From positions 1 to 39,653 of the forward strand of contig JACJJM010000031.1 of NCBI GenBank assembly GCA_016900015.1: a DNA stretch of 39,653 nucleotides. The letters run 5' to 3'. The translations under genes were made by a program, and so were the position numbers. The DNA comes from Phocaeicola coprophilus (lineage in GTDB: Bacteria; Bacteroidota; Bacteroidia; Bacteroidales; Bacteroidaceae). Below are positions 1 through 9,884 of this stretch, in pieces. Numbering within the stretch: the first letter of the stretch is position 1; each line of letters starts with the position of its first letter. Below the pieces are notes generated by a model. The model saw only the letters and a program-made list of their open reading frames with translations, was not told the origin of the DNA and did not search any database.

Positions 1-102
1 AAACTCAATTTTCATACCTCCGCTGAATGTTTCTTCAAAAATATTTCCTAATGTTGCACTTGCTGGTTGACTCTGCCCTTGACATTTTTCTTTCTTTTGC
101 AT
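1..102 (-). CDS. Unknown protein, N-terminal 34 codons (partial, runs off window)
   Basis: An ATG at 102-100 on the minus strand opens a frame of 34 codons without a stop up to the window edge. It begins MQKKEKCQGQ and contains NIFEETFSGGMKIEF near the edge. The start is polar with no signal peptide or membrane segment. It lies divergently from the tRNA array. I do not recognise the family. An open frame this short could occur by chance, so it is a candidate only. Confidence 0.4.
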   Translation of the reverse strand, partial: MQKKEKCQGQSQPASATLGNIFEETFSGGMKIEF

Positions 103-121
103 TGAAAAAATAGTCCCTATG

Positions 122-153
122 TTTGGTTATTGTACTAAAAGTGCGTACCTTTG
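122..153 (+). promoter_or_regulatory. Bacteroidota-type promoter of the tRNA-Arg array
   Basis: TTTG at 122-125 is followed after 20 bp by TACCTTTG at 146-153, an exact match to the Bacteroidota sigma-ABfr consensus (TTTG, 19-21 bp, TAnnTTTG). The first tRNA starts 20 nt downstream. Confidence 0.8.
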
Positions 154-172
154 CAACCGTTAAAGAAAAAGG

Positions 173-246
173 GGTCGCGTAGCTCAACTGAATAGAGCAT
201 CTGACTACGGATCAGAAGGTTACAGGTTTGAATCCTGTCGCGATCA
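173..246 (+). tRNA. tRNA-Arg(ACG), copy 1
   Basis: A 74-nt cloverleaf. The acceptor GGTCGCG pairs with CGCGATC, with one G-U pair. The D-arm is GCTC/GAGC, the anticodon stem TCTGA/TCAGA encloses the loop CTACGGA (anticodon ACG), and the T-stem is ACAGG/CCTGT. The discriminator is A, and CCA is not encoded (the next bases are CAA). It should read CGT codons, plus CGC/CGA if A34 is deaminated to inosine. Its acceptor stem differs from the other three copies while the body is the same. Confidence 0.95.
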
Positions 247-261
247 CAAAAGAATAGAGAT

Positions 262-335
262 GGCTCCGTAGCTCAACTGAATAGAGCATCTGACTACGGA
301 TCAGAAGGTTACAGGTTTGAATCCTGTCGGAGTCA
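262..335 (+). tRNA. tRNA-Arg(ACG), copy 2
   Basis: A 74-nt cloverleaf with acceptor GGCTCCG/CGGAGTC, anticodon ACG in loop CTACGGA and T-stem ACAGG/CCTGT. No CCA is encoded. It lies 15 nt after copy 1 and is identical over its full length to copy 4. Confidence 0.95.
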
Positions 336-352
336 CAACAAAAAGGAGGTAC

Positions 353-426
353 GGCTCCCTAGCTCAACTGAATAGAGCATCTGACTACGGATCAGAAGGT
401 TATAGGTTTGAATCCTATGGGAGTCA
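353..426 (+). tRNA. tRNA-Arg(ACG), copy 3
   Basis: A 74-nt cloverleaf with acceptor GGCTCCC/GGGAGTC and a T-stem changed to ATAGG/CCTAT. Both changes relative to copies 2 and 4 keep base pairing, so this copy looks functional rather than decayed. The anticodon is ACG. Confidence 0.95.
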
Positions 427-445
427 CTAATTAGAAAATAAAGAT

Positions 446-519
446 GGCTCCGTAGCTCAACTGAATAGAGCATCTGACTACGGATCAGAAGGTTACAGGT
501 TTGAATCCTGTCGGAGTCA
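446..519 (+). tRNA. tRNA-Arg(ACG), copy 4
   Basis: A 74-nt cloverleaf identical in sequence to copy 2 (acceptor GGCTCCG/CGGAGTC, anticodon ACG). It is the last member of the array, with a T-tailed hairpin starting 11 nt downstream. Confidence 0.95.
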
Positions 520-529
520 CAACAAAAAG

Positions 530-565
530 AGACCATTTCAAATAAACTTTGAGATGGTCTTTTTT
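530..565 (+). terminator. Rho-independent terminator of the tRNA array
   Basis: The stem AGACCATTTCAAA / TTTGAGATGGTCT (13 bp with one G-T) has the 5-nt loop TAAAC and ends in a run of six T on the plus strand. Confidence 0.85.
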
Positions 566-586
566 GGTAAGCATTCGGTAAATAGC

Positions 587-976
587 CTAGCCAAGCCTGA
601 ACAAGAAGAATTTTACATCAGCCACCCCTCTTAACTGGTTTCGAAAAGCTTTTATTTTTGCATTAAACGGTCATTGGGAACATACTCTATCCCCTGCTCT
701 CTGTCGGGCTGAATTTCATCGTTCTCTAAACCTGAGTTCACTCTTTGACCGTCTTGCTCCTGGATACAGAAATCTTTTCAAGTTCCTTTATGACGTCTTC
801 AGGCTTTGTGCCACGTATCATGACCACAAGGATGCCTTTGCAACCTCCGAGACATGCTCCAACTGCCTGTATGCACTGATAAAATTCTTGTACTGTGAAG
901 TCAACTGCTTGCCGTTTACCCTATAAGCCCCTGCTATGGAGCTTATATCGGCCGCTGTAGTTTCAAGACAGAGTCG
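587..976 (-). pseudogene. Decayed ISL3-like (ISAon1-type) IS transposase remnant
   Basis: Read on the minus strand, three consecutive fragments in three different frames resemble one Bacteroidales transposase. The first (976-821) has VNGKQLTSQYKNF and QLEHV, the region just before the catalytic core. The second (920-741) has KGILVVMIRGTKPEDVIKEL and SKTVKE, which precedes the ITLDMA-type segment in intact members. The third (670-587) has FNAKIKAFRNQLRGV and FFLFRL, the usual C-terminus. The catalytic middle (CFP.A..V.DRFH region) is missing, so an internal deletion plus frameshifts have killed the gene. The family call is from remembered motif similarity. No intact terminal inverted repeats were identified. 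It explains the otherwise empty stretch between the tRNA array and dapA. Confidence 0.65.
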
Positions 977-1003
977 TCATGCAATCGGAGATCTAGAAAA
1001 GAA

Positions 1004-1058
1004 GAAAGCTGCATCAACAAAATCTTTCCCTTCATATATTTTGTTGATACAGCTTTTT
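1004..1058. terminator. Terminator hairpin downstream of dapA
   Basis: A long inverted repeat (AAGCTGCATCAACAAAAT and its complement with one mismatch) surrounds a 14-nt loop. T-rich tracts follow on both strands. It sits just beyond the 3' end of minus-strand dapA and most likely ends that transcript. Confidence 0.65.
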
Positions 1059-1090
1059 ATAAATAAAAATTTCACAATAGTTGCAAACCC

Positions 1091-1984
1091 CTAATATTTA
1101 ATATTTAAAGTTTGCAGTATCTGACGCATTTTTTCATAAGTTGTTATACGAGTCGGCACAAGAGGTAAGCGTAATCTGTTTTCTATAAAGCCCATAGCAT
1201 TCAACATCGCTTTGACTCCAGCTGGATTGCCATCTACAAACAACAAATTGAAAAGCTCTGTAAATCGATGGTGAATAGTCAATGCATTTGCATAATCACC
1301 CTGTAAGGCCAAACGTGTCATACGGCTGAATTCGCGTGGAAAGGCATTACCTATCACGGAAATCACTCCTACGGCACCCAACGTAATGAGCGGGAACGTA
1401 ATACCATCATCTCCAGAAATCACATCAAAATTGTCTGGCTTATTTTTTATGATGTCATCCATTTGCGTGATGTTTCCTGAGGCCTCTTTAATGGCAATGA
1501 CATTGGGAAAGTCTCGGGCGATCCGCAGAGTTGTTTCCGCGGTCATGTTCACTCCTGTCCGTCCAGGCACATTATAGAGCACAATGGGGAGGTCTGTTGA
1601 CGTAGCGATAGCTCTATAATGTTGGTAAATGCCTTCTTGAGATGGCTTGTTGTAATATGGCACTACAGACAAGATGGCATCCACTCCCGTGAAATCGTCG
1701 TTTTTTAGAGAGTCAATGATTGCCTGTGTGTTATTTCCTCCACATCCCAAGAGTATCGGGAGGCGGCCATTTACACGTTCGATGACTAATTCTTTAATTT
1801 TATTCTTCTCGTCTGTTGTCAAAGTTGGAGTTTCAGCCGTTGTTCCCAGTACACAAAGAAAATCTGCCCCATTTTGAATCAAGTAGTCGACCAGTCGAAT
1901 TAAAGCTTCATAGTCGACACTACCGTCTTCTTTGAAAGGAGTTATCAATGCAACTCCCATCCCTCTAAATTGCCTATGTATCAT
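1091..1984 (-). CDS. dapA: 4-hydroxy-tetrahydrodipicolinate synthase DapA
   Basis: Condenses pyruvate with aspartate semialdehyde, the first committed step of the diaminopimelate/lysine pathway in the cytoplasm. The product is 297 residues, the normal family length, and forms one TIM barrel. It has the GTTAE motif (47-51) that binds the keto acid, Tyr137 in YNVPGRTG and the Schiff-base Lys166 in IKEASG. The start is an ATG. A TATTTTTG promoter element lies 34 bp upstream, so the gene is probably transcribed alone although ligA precedes it on the same strand by 59 bp. Nothing is unusual in the sequence. Confidence 0.96.
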   Translation of the reverse strand: MIHRQFRGMGVALITPFKEDGSVDYEALIRLVDYLIQNGADFLCVLGTTAETPTLTTDEKNKIKELVIERVNGRLPILLGCGGNNTQAIIDSLKNDDFTGVDAILSVVPYYNKPSQEGIYQHYRAIATSTDLPIVLYNVPGRTGVNMTAETTLRIARDFPNVIAIKEASGNITQMDDIIKNKPDNFDVISGDDGITFPLITLGAVGVISVIGNAFPREFSRMTRLALQGDYANALTIHHRFTELFNLLFVDGNPAGVKAMLNAMGFIENRLRLPLVPTRITTYEKMRQILQTLNIKY

Positions 1985-2017
1985 AGAAAAGCTATAAAAA
2001 TCGTATTAAATCAATCG

Positions 2018-2025
2018 CAAAAATA
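2018..2025 (-). promoter_or_regulatory. Promoter -7 element of dapA (TATTTTTG)
   Basis: The minus strand reads TATTTTTG, matching TAnnTTTG, in the 59-bp gap between ligA and dapA. I see no TTTG at the ideal upstream distance. Confidence 0.5.
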
Positions 2026-2043
2026 CTAAAATCGGTAAAATAC

Positions 2044-4131
<2,088 letters not shown>

Positions 4132-4175
4132 TTAGTGCAAATACACGGGTACACTCATTTTCCTTATCTTTTTCG

Positions 4176-4183
4176 TATTTTTG
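4176..4183 (+). promoter_or_regulatory. Promoter -7 element of trmD (TATTTTTG)
   Basis: TATTTTTG on the plus strand lies 22 bp ahead of the trmD start codon and matches TAnnTTTG. T-rich sequence (ATTTTCC) lies about 20 bp upstream as a weak -33. Confidence 0.6.
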
Positions 4184-4205
4184 CAATCGAATTTATCAAT
4201 AACGT

Positions 4206-4886
4206 ATGATGAGAATAGACATAATTACGGTCTTGCCGGAAATGATTGAAGGTTTTTTTAGCTGCTCTATCATGGCGCGTGCGCAAAAAAAAGGATTAGC
4301 AGAGATAAAAATCCATAACCTCCGTGACTATACATTGGATAAGCATAAACGGGTTGACGATTATCCGTATGGTGGATGTGCTGGAATGGTCATGCAGATA
4401 GAGCCCATAGATCGCTGTATTTCTTCTTTGAAGTCTGAACGTGATTACGACGAAGTGATATTTACGACTCCTGACGGGGAACAGTTTGACCAGAAGATGG
4501 CAAATACGTTATCGCTTGCCGGGAATCTGATTATCTTGTGCGGACATTTTAAAGGTATTGATTATCGTATTAGAGAACATCTCATTACAAAGGAAATCAG
4601 TATAGGTGATTATGTACTGACTGGTGGAGAATTGGCTGCGGCTGTGATGGCCGATGCCATCGTCCGGATTATCCCTGGGGTGATTTCTGACGAACAATCG
4701 GCTTTGTCTGATTCATTTCAAGACAATTTGCTTGCACCTCCGGTTTATACACGTCCGGCGGTGTATAAGGGTTGGAAAGTTCCAGATGTCTTATTGTCCG
4801 GGCATGAACGTAATATCCGCGATTGGGAATTACAGCAATCACTAGAACGAACCCGATTGTTACGACCTGATTTGCTGAATGAATGA
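4206..4886 (+). CDS. trmD: tRNA (guanine-N1)-methyltransferase TrmD
   Basis: Methylates N1 of G37, next to the anticodon, using S-adenosylmethionine and so prevents frameshifting. It is 226 residues with the SPOUT knot signature: [14 protein letters not shown] near residue 50, HFKGIDYR, and the SAM-binding [16 protein letters not shown] stretch. Two ATG codons lie in tandem at 4206 and 4209, and either could start translation. It is transcribed alone between divergent ligA and convergent pyrD and ends at a strong hairpin. Confidence 0.96.
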   Translation: MMRIDIITVLPEMIEGFFSCSIMARAQKKGLAEIKIHNLRDYTLDKHKRVDDYPYGGCAGMVMQIEPIDRCISSLKSERDYDEVIFTTPDGEQFDQKMANTLSLAGNLIILCGHFKGIDYRIREHLITKEISIGDYVLTGGELAAAVMADAIVRIIPGVISDEQSALSDSFQDNLLAPPVYTRPAVYKGWKVPDVLLSGHERNIRDWELQQSLERTRLLRPDLLNE

Positions 4887-4897
4887 TGTCTTTTAGG

Positions 4898-4946
4898 CAA
4901 AATATGCTTTGCGCAAAACAAGATAGCGCAAAGCATATTTTTTATT
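4898..4946. terminator. Terminator between convergent trmD and pyrD
   Basis: A perfect 14-bp stem (AATATGCTTTGCGC and its complement) with an 11-nt loop is followed by TTTTTTATT on the plus strand. It sits where trmD and pyrD converge and can serve both. Confidence 0.85.
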
Positions 4947-5856
4947 AGCATTCCAACGCACCGATAATGTCTGTAACAGAATCTATATGATGCCGCTCCA
5001 GATAGTCATTAATGCCTTCAACGACTTTTACCGTGATGGTCGGATCGATGAAATTAGCCGTTCCTATCTGAATAGCACTAGCTCCGGCCAACAAGAATTC
5101 CACGGCGTCACGTGCATTCATGATGCCTCCTAAACCTATTACCGGTATCTTGACTGCTTTTGCTACTTGCCACACCATTCGAAGAGCTATGGGTTTCACA
5201 GCTGCTCCGCTCAGTCCGCCGGTGATAGTCGACAGCACTGGTTTGCGGCGTTCTGCGTCAATGGCCATTCCTAGTAATGTATTTATCAGCGACACACTGT
5301 CCGCTCCTGCATCTTCTACGGCACATGCTATGTCCGCAATGCTTGTCACATTAGGAGATAGTTTGACAATTAATGTTTTCTTATAGGCTTTCCGCACTGC
5401 ATTGACCACGTCATACGCTCCCTGTGTTGTGACGCCAAAAGCCATTCCTCCTTGTTTCACGTTGGGACAAGATATGTTCAGTTCGATGGCAGGAATACAG
5501 TCTAATTCGTTAATGATTTCAGCCGTTTTTACATAGCTGTCAATATCTGAACCGGAAACATTGACGATGATATTAGTTTGAATATCCTTTATTTTTGGAT
5601 AAATATTTTCTACAAAATAGTCTACACCTTTATTTTGTAATCCCACAGCATTGAGCATGCCTGAAGGGGTTTCGGCCATACGGGGATATGGATTCCCTTC
5701 CCGATGATTCAAGGTCGTTCCTTTTACTATGATGCCACCGATTTGTTTGAGATCAATAAAGTCTGCAAACTCCAATCCATAACCGAATGTGCCGGATGCT
5801 GTCATCACCGGATTCTTTAGCTGGAGTGTATTTATGTTTACATTTAAATTTGCCAT
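4945..5856 (-). CDS. pyrD: Dihydroorotate dehydrogenase B, catalytic subunit PyrD
   Basis: Oxidises dihydroorotate to orotate in pyrimidine synthesis with FMN. The 303-residue barrel has the class 1 catalytic cysteine (Cys130 in NISCPNVK; class 2 enzymes have serine), TASGTFG at 19-25 for FMN and VIGLGGI at the phosphate site. The adjacent pyrK gene marks it as class 1B, which passes electrons to NAD+ through PyrK. Its start overlaps the end of pyrK by 13 bp, so the two are translationally coupled. Confidence 0.96.
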   Translation of the reverse strand: MANLNVNINTLQLKNPVMTASGTFGYGLEFADFIDLKQIGGIIVKGTTLNHREGNPYPRMAETPSGMLNAVGLQNKGVDYFVENIYPKIKDIQTNIIVNVSGSDIDSYVKTAEIINELDCIPAIELNISCPNVKQGGMAFGVTTQGAYDVVNAVRKAYKKTLIVKLSPNVTSIADIACAVEDAGADSVSLINTLLGMAIDAERRKPVLSTITGGLSGAAVKPIALRMVWQVAKAVKIPVIGLGGIMNARDAVEFLLAGASAIQIGTANFIDPTITVKVVEGINDYLERHHIDSVTDIIGALEC

Positions 5857-6623
5857 AACAATTTCTTTATATTAAACACCGGACCCTCTTTGCACACACA
5901 CACATTGCCTTCGTCTTTGATGTCTTCGACACAGCAAAGGCAAGCCCCCAGGCCACAAGCCATGTGATTTTCCAATGACACTTCGCATTCGATGCCATGC
6001 TCTTTGGCATATTTGGCCACTGCGACCATCATGGGCTTAGGACCACAAGTATAAATCATGTCAAATGATTCTTCGGATAAAATAGTATGAGATGTGACAT
6101 ATCCTCGTTCGCCACGACTGCCATCTTCGGTAGTTACATATACTTTCCCATACTTTTCAAATTCGCTTAATTGCAGCAGGTCTTTCGCCGAACGGGCACC
6201 GAGCAGGAAACATGGGGAGAAGCCTTTCAGACGAAGTTGTTCGCCCAAGAAGAGCATCGGTGCAGTGCCGACACCGCCGCCGATAAGTAGTGCTTTTTTA
6301 CTTGTGTCGGAAAGGATGGAAAATCCTTTTCCAAGTGGGAAGAGCACATTGACGTTGTCGCCCTTTTTCACTTCGGCCAAACAGCGTGTGCCATCACCTA
6401 CCATTTGGATTAAGAACCAAATTTCATTTTTCTGTTGGTCAACAAAATTTATGGATATGGGACGACGGAGAAAGGTTGTTGGAGAGTGGTCCACCCGAAT
6501 CTCAGCAAACTGCCCGGGCTGCATTTCCGGCAAAGGGATGCTGTCTGTAAGTTTGATTAAAACATAGTTTTCATGCAGACGGATGTTCTCCGTCACACGT
6601 AAATCTCGAACGTATTTCTTCAT
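5844..6623 (-). CDS. pyrK: Dihydroorotate dehydrogenase electron transfer subunit PyrK
   Basis: Carries electrons from PyrD to NAD+ through FAD and a [2Fe-2S] cluster. In order it shows an FAD-binding barrel with RRPISI, an NAD-binding domain ([20 protein letters not shown]) and a C-terminal cysteine cluster (CGLGACLCC...CVCKEGPVF). I chose the ATG at 6623 ([10 protein letters not shown], 259 residues). An upstream TTG at 6653 would fall inside the promoter element. It is the first gene of the pyrK-pyrD unit. Confidence 0.94.
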   Translation of the reverse strand: MKKYVRDLRVTENIRLHENYVLIKLTDSIPLPEMQPGQFAEIRVDHSPTTFLRRPISINFVDQQKNEIWFLIQMVGDGTRCLAEVKKGDNVNVLFPLGKGFSILSDTSKKALLIGGGVGTAPMLFLGEQLRLKGFSPCFLLGARSAKDLLQLSEFEKYGKVYVTTEDGSRGERGYVTSHTILSEESFDMIYTCGPKPMMVAVAKYAKEHGIECEVSLENHMACGLGACLCCVEDIKDEGNVCVCKEGPVFNIKKLLWQI

Positions 6624-6650
6624 AATAAATACTGTATTATTTATTTGCGG

Positions 6651-6682
6651 CAAAGATACGGAATTAAATCAACGAGACAACA
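6651..6682 (-). promoter_or_regulatory. Promoter of pyrK-pyrD
   Basis: The minus strand carries TATCTTTG (6658-6651) preceded after 19 bp by TTG, a good Bacteroidota promoter. The predicted leader is under 30 nt before the pyrK ATG at 6623. Confidence 0.7.
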
Positions 6683-6760
6683 CTCCGAGGGAAAGAATGC
6701 TGTGCGGGAGTCTGTTTCGGTATGCTCCGGTTCTTTTTTGGGAAAATGGCAGACGCGACT

Positions 6761-6897
6761 GTCTATGCCGAGTCGTACGACTTGTTCATGCCGGGTCGTA
6801 CGACTTGTTCATGCCAGGTCGTACGACTTGTCTATGCCGAGTCGCACGACTTGTCTATGCCGGGTCGCACGACTTGTCTATGCCGGGTCGTGCGGAC
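6761..6897. repeat. 23-bp tandem repeat, five full copies plus a partial sixth
   Basis: Consecutive 23-bp units start at 6761, 6784, 6807, 6830, 6853 and 6876 (the last truncated). Units open GTCTATGCC or GTTCATGCC and close with TCGTACGACTT or TCGCACGACTT. The first three hold the perfect palindrome GTCGTACGAC. There are no spacers, so this is not a CRISPR array. It lies in the 336-bp gap between the aldo/keto reductase stop and the pyrK start, about 80 bp upstream of the pyrK promoter. No gene is evident in the gap. Confidence 0.9.
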
Positions 6898-6959
6898 ATA
6901 AAAAACAGACTGCACATCCTGCTTCCTGCAAGGTGCGCAGCCCGTTCCATTTTGATAAC

Positions 6960-8249
6960 TTATTTTCCCATTGTTTCTTTCACTTTTGCCAGTAATGCAG
7001 GGATATCCAGATGTTGCGGGCATTTAGCCAAGCATTCTCCACAATTTATGCATGCCGATGCGGGGTCTCCCCGCTGTATTGGAGACATGGAAACCGTGTA
7101 GTCAGACATAGCTCTGTCCATGTTATGATGCAATAAGTAGTTGTTGTAGACGTATGCAAATATATAACCGATAGCGACATTCTGCGGGCATGGGATACAT
7201 TGGTAACAGCCTGTGCAGTCTATATGTCCGGGAGCATGACGGTAAGCATAAATGGCAGCCCCAAGTGCTTCCCGCTCTGCCGGAGTGAGCATGTTCGGAT
7301 GGGCTTTTGCCGCATATTTCAAGTTTTCTTCCACGTCTGCCATGCTTCCCATACCGCTGACGGCGACACTCACTTCAGGAATGTCCCAAAGATAATCCAA
7401 AGCCCATTCAGTGTCGGGCTTGTGAATGCCTGTAGAAGCAAGCGCGTCTTTCATGGATTGTGGCAGATGTGCCAGAAAGCCGGTGCGGACAGGTTTCATC
7501 ACAGCCAGCCCCATGCCGTTTGCTGCTGCATATTTGGGTCCCAGCACACCTGCTTCATATTCATAATCAAGATAGTTGTGCTGAATCAAACAGAAATCCC
7601 ATGCGGGGGTATATTCCACGACTTTCTTGAACAGTTGTAAACTGTCATGAAACGAAAATCCCATAAAGCGGATTTTCCCTTGCGCTTTTAGATTTTCCAT
7701 CTTCTCGATGAGTTTATAAGGCAGCACATAATCTTTCCATGCGCGGTGCATAATCATATGGATATGATAGAAGTCGATGACATCCGTGCCTATGGCGCGG
7801 CGTGATTGGTCGAAAAATTTCTCGAAATCATCCGCGTGCTGCATTTCCCACCATGGCATTTTGGATGTTACATACACTCTGTCACGCCAACTTCCGGCAA
7901 GCGCTTTGCCTACGGCTTGTTCGCTTTCTCTGCCCATATAGACACGGCCCGTGTCTATGTAGTTCACGCCTCCTTCGATGGCGCGACGTACCATGGGCGT
8001 GGTCTGATCGAAATCCACATGACCGTTTTTCATTGGCAAACGTAACATGCCAAATCCTAAAGCGGACACATTGATTCCCGTCCTTCCCATCATACGGTAT
8101 TGCATGTTAGGATTATAATTCAATATGTCCTTGGATAAGGATTCTCTCAGTATTTGTTTTTCAGTTGCTTGCGCCAAGGCCTTGGGACCAGTTGTGGCAC
8201 TGACGGCCGCAGCCAGAAAGCTATTTTTAATAAAATCTCTTCTATTCAT
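6960..8249 (-). CDS. Tat-exported aldo/keto reductase with C-terminal 4Fe-4S ferredoxin domain
   Basis: A 429-residue predicted oxidoreductase. It starts with a twin-arginine signal (MNRRDFIKNSF followed by a short hydrophobic stretch ending near ALAQA), so it should be folded with cofactor before export. An aldo/keto reductase barrel follows (GRTGINVSALGFGMLRLP, then YIDTGRVYMGRESEQAVGKA, DFYHIHMI). The C-terminus has two cysteine clusters, CTGCYQCIPCP and CINCGECLAKCP, typical of 4Fe-4S binding. The substrate cannot be told from sequence. It lies 11 bp (or 3 codons) after a second Tat-signal gene on the same strand, which suggests one operon for a periplasmic redox or hydrolysis function. 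Confidence 0.9.
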   Translation of the reverse strand: MNRRDFIKNSFLAAAVSATTGPKALAQATEKQILRESLSKDILNYNPNMQYRMMGRTGINVSALGFGMLRLPMKNGHVDFDQTTPMVRRAIEGGVNYIDTGRVYMGRESEQAVGKALAGSWRDRVYVTSKMPWWEMQHADDFEKFFDQSRRAIGTDVIDFYHIHMIMHRAWKDYVLPYKLIEKMENLKAQGKIRFMGFSFHDSLQLFKKVVEYTPAWDFCLIQHNYLDYEYEAGVLGPKYAAANGMGLAVMKPVRTGFLAHLPQSMKDALASTGIHKPDTEWALDYLWDIPEVSVAVSGMGSMADVEENLKYAAKAHPNMLTPAEREALGAAIYAYRHAPGHIDCTGCYQCIPCPQNVAIGYIFAYVYNNYLLHHNMDRAMSDYTVSMSPIQRGDPASACINCGECLAKCPQHLDIPALLAKVKETMGK

Positions 8250-8260
8250 ATTGTTCTCGT

Positions 8261-9253
8261 TTATTTATCCACTCCGATCAACCATGCAGGATTATGGCGC
8301 ACTAAAAGGTCTATGTCGTTTTGTGATATGCCCTCCGACTGCAATTTAAGAATGCAGTCTTTCATGCCTTCTATAGGATGTGGCATTGCGGCCTGCCCTA
8401 AGTCCGTCGAAATAAAACTTCTAGTCGGATCAATGCGGACAAAATCTGCAAATTCCTTGATGCTTTGGCGTTCATATTGTGGCATGTTTGAACCTTCTCC
8501 CCAAAGGCATGGAAGATAACAGAATTCTATGTATGCACCAAGCTCTATACACTGTCTGATTTGGTCTTTCGTCATTGTCCAAATATAGGAGTTAGCATGT
8601 GTGACAACAATCCTTCTTAATCCTAGTTCATGGGCTTTGCGCACAAGCGCAATACTTTCTTCCGGAGAAGAATGCCCTGTAGCGAAGACAATATCGGCTT
8701 CGCCACATATCTCCATGACTTTAACCACTTCCGGAAGCACTTGGCCGGTATCGCTCAAGACTGCGATTCCTTTTTTCTTCCTCCCTTCGTACTTATATTG
8801 GTATGCAGCATCCAGTGTCGGCATCCAAATGCAGCGGCATAAACCTCCGGTCGTTTCTACAGCTTTCTTTGCCGCAAATACATTTACTTTGTCTCCGAAC
8901 ACTCGATTCATACAGAAACTGCCGAAACATTTAATTCCTGGTAAGGCCTGGTTGATGATATATGCCCGATCGTGGCAACTGAAATCGTTAGACTTGAACA
9001 TTACAGCTTGATACCCCGCAGCCATGGCATCTTTCATGAATCCATATTCATCTACAGAGCGCTTTCGTGAATCTGGATGGCAGTGCAGATGAATGTCACA
9101 GACACCGTGTAATAAACGCTCGGTCTTCGACATGTTGTCCTTCTGTTCTGCATCTTCAGTCCACAAGTTCATTCCTAAAGCTGAAACTGGAGATTGTGTT
9201 AGTAAGACGCTACTTGCAGCAACAGAGCTTTTGATGAAATTTCTACGGTTCAT
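8261..9253 (-). CDS. Tat-exported DUF6282-like metal-dependent hydrolase
   Basis: A predicted periplasmic amidohydrolase/PHP-like enzyme. The start chosen is the ATG giving MNRRNFIKSSV, a Tat signal nearly the same as that of the downstream reductase. An ATG at 9271 would add MDNSRK. Metal-ligand motifs are visible: DIHLHCHPDS early, FATGHSSPEE and VVTHANSY in the middle, ISTDLGQ near the end, which together give the H-x-H, H, H, D pattern of amidohydrolase-type barrels. The family name is from memory (DUF6282), and the substrate is unknown. It is the first gene of a two-gene operon with the aldo/keto reductase. Confidence 0.75.
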   Translation of the reverse strand: MNRRNFIKSSVAASSVLLTQSPVSALGMNLWTEDAEQKDNMSKTERLLHGVCDIHLHCHPDSRKRSVDEYGFMKDAMAAGYQAVMFKSNDFSCHDRAYIINQALPGIKCFGSFCMNRVFGDKVNVFAAKKAVETTGGLCRCIWMPTLDAAYQYKYEGRKKKGIAVLSDTGQVLPEVVKVMEICGEADIVFATGHSSPEESIALVRKAHELGLRRIVVTHANSYIWTMTKDQIRQCIELGAYIEFCYLPCLWGEGSNMPQYERQSIKEFADFVRIDPTRSFISTDLGQAAMPHPIEGMKDCILKLQSEGISQNDIDLLVRHNPAWLIGVDK

Positions 9254-9288
9254 TTTTCTACTATTATCCATCGTTTTTCTCTTTTTCG

Positions 9289-9296
9289 CAAAAGTA
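9289..9296 (-). promoter_or_regulatory. Promoter -7 element of the Tat hydrolase/reductase operon (TACTTTTG)
   Basis: The minus strand reads TACTTTTG, an exact TAnnTTTG match. Transcription should start near 9282, about 29 nt before the ATG at 9253 and only about 11 nt before the one at 9271, which favours the former. Confidence 0.6.
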
Positions 9297-9386
9297 GCCT
9301 GTTTCTAGCCTCGAAGCTGTAACGAATTTACTGAGGTTTTTAACTCATTTACTGATTATGCTTTCTGTAATATATAGAACCTATCA

Positions 9387-9818
9387 TTATGAATTGGCTG
9401 GAATTAACGTTTCGTATGTACCATCATCATAAAAAATACGAACTTCTGTAATTTTACGTGGAGGGCGTTCGACATATTTCACCTTTTCGATAGTCTGCGG
9501 AATCGGTTCCGATTTGGATTGCGGCGAGACTTCGCTTTCATTAGCTGGGAAATCCATAAATGGAAGTTCCGTACCGGCTTCTCCATTGACGGAATTATTG
9601 TTTTCCACGTTACCCATTTCACCTTTTCCATATAATAACCATTCGAGGTTAACTCCCGGATAAGCCTGATTTATTTTCATAATCACGTCCAGGCTTGGAT
9701 TGTTTTTGCCCGTTAAGATGTGGGATAAGGCAGCCTGTTTAATCCCAATGATTTTAGCAAATTGGGAATCGGTCGTCACTTTTGCTGCTCGCATGATTTC
9801 TTTAATCCGTTCTTTCAT
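9387..9818 (-). CDS. XRE-family helix-turn-helix transcriptional regulator
   Basis: A 143-residue DNA-binding protein with an N-terminal XRE/Cro-type HTH (residues 1-65: TDSQFAKIIGIKQAALSHIL, TGKNNPSLDVIMKI) followed by NLEWLLYGKGEMGN, a motif common in Bacteroidales phage-repressor-like regulators. The rest is low complexity and proline/glutamate rich, ending with a short YVERPPRKITEVRIFYDDGTYETL segment. It is monocistronic, has a very good promoter and faces the long AT-rich gap. Its target is unknown. It could be a resident regulator or a prophage leftover, but no phage genes are nearby. Confidence 0.85.
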   Translation of the reverse strand: MKERIKEIMRAAKVTTDSQFAKIIGIKQAALSHILTGKNNPSLDVIMKINQAYPGVNLEWLLYGKGEMGNVENNNSVNGEAGTELPFMDFPANESEVSPQSKSEPIPQTIEKVKYVERPPRKITEVRIFYDDGTYETLIPANS

Positions 9819-9852
9819 TTTTTGTCTATAACCTGTGCTTCTTATTTGAGTA

Positions 9853-9884
9853 CAAATCTATATATAGAAAACGATATAACCAAA
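9853..9884 (-). promoter_or_regulatory. Promoter of the XRE regulator
   Basis: The minus strand has TTTG (9884-9881), exactly 20 bp, then TAGATTTG (9860-9853), a full consensus match. It lies 35 bp ahead of the regulator's ATG. Confidence 0.75.

Noticed and set aside
333-536. Open frame of 67 codons on the minus strand
   Set aside because: It is the antisense of two tRNA genes; its internal repeats come from the tRNA copies.
591-926. Start-less open frame of about 110 codons on the plus strand
   Set aside because: It has no start codon and lies opposite the IS transposase remnant, whose minus-strand fragments match a known family.
6761-6897. Tandem repeat as a possible CRISPR array
   Set aside because: The 23-bp units are directly adjacent without spacers and no cas genes are near.
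6583-7101. Repetitive open frames on both strands across the 23-bp repeats
   Set aside because: Several frames stay open only because the repeat lacks stops; none has a start site, composition or length that suggests a gene.
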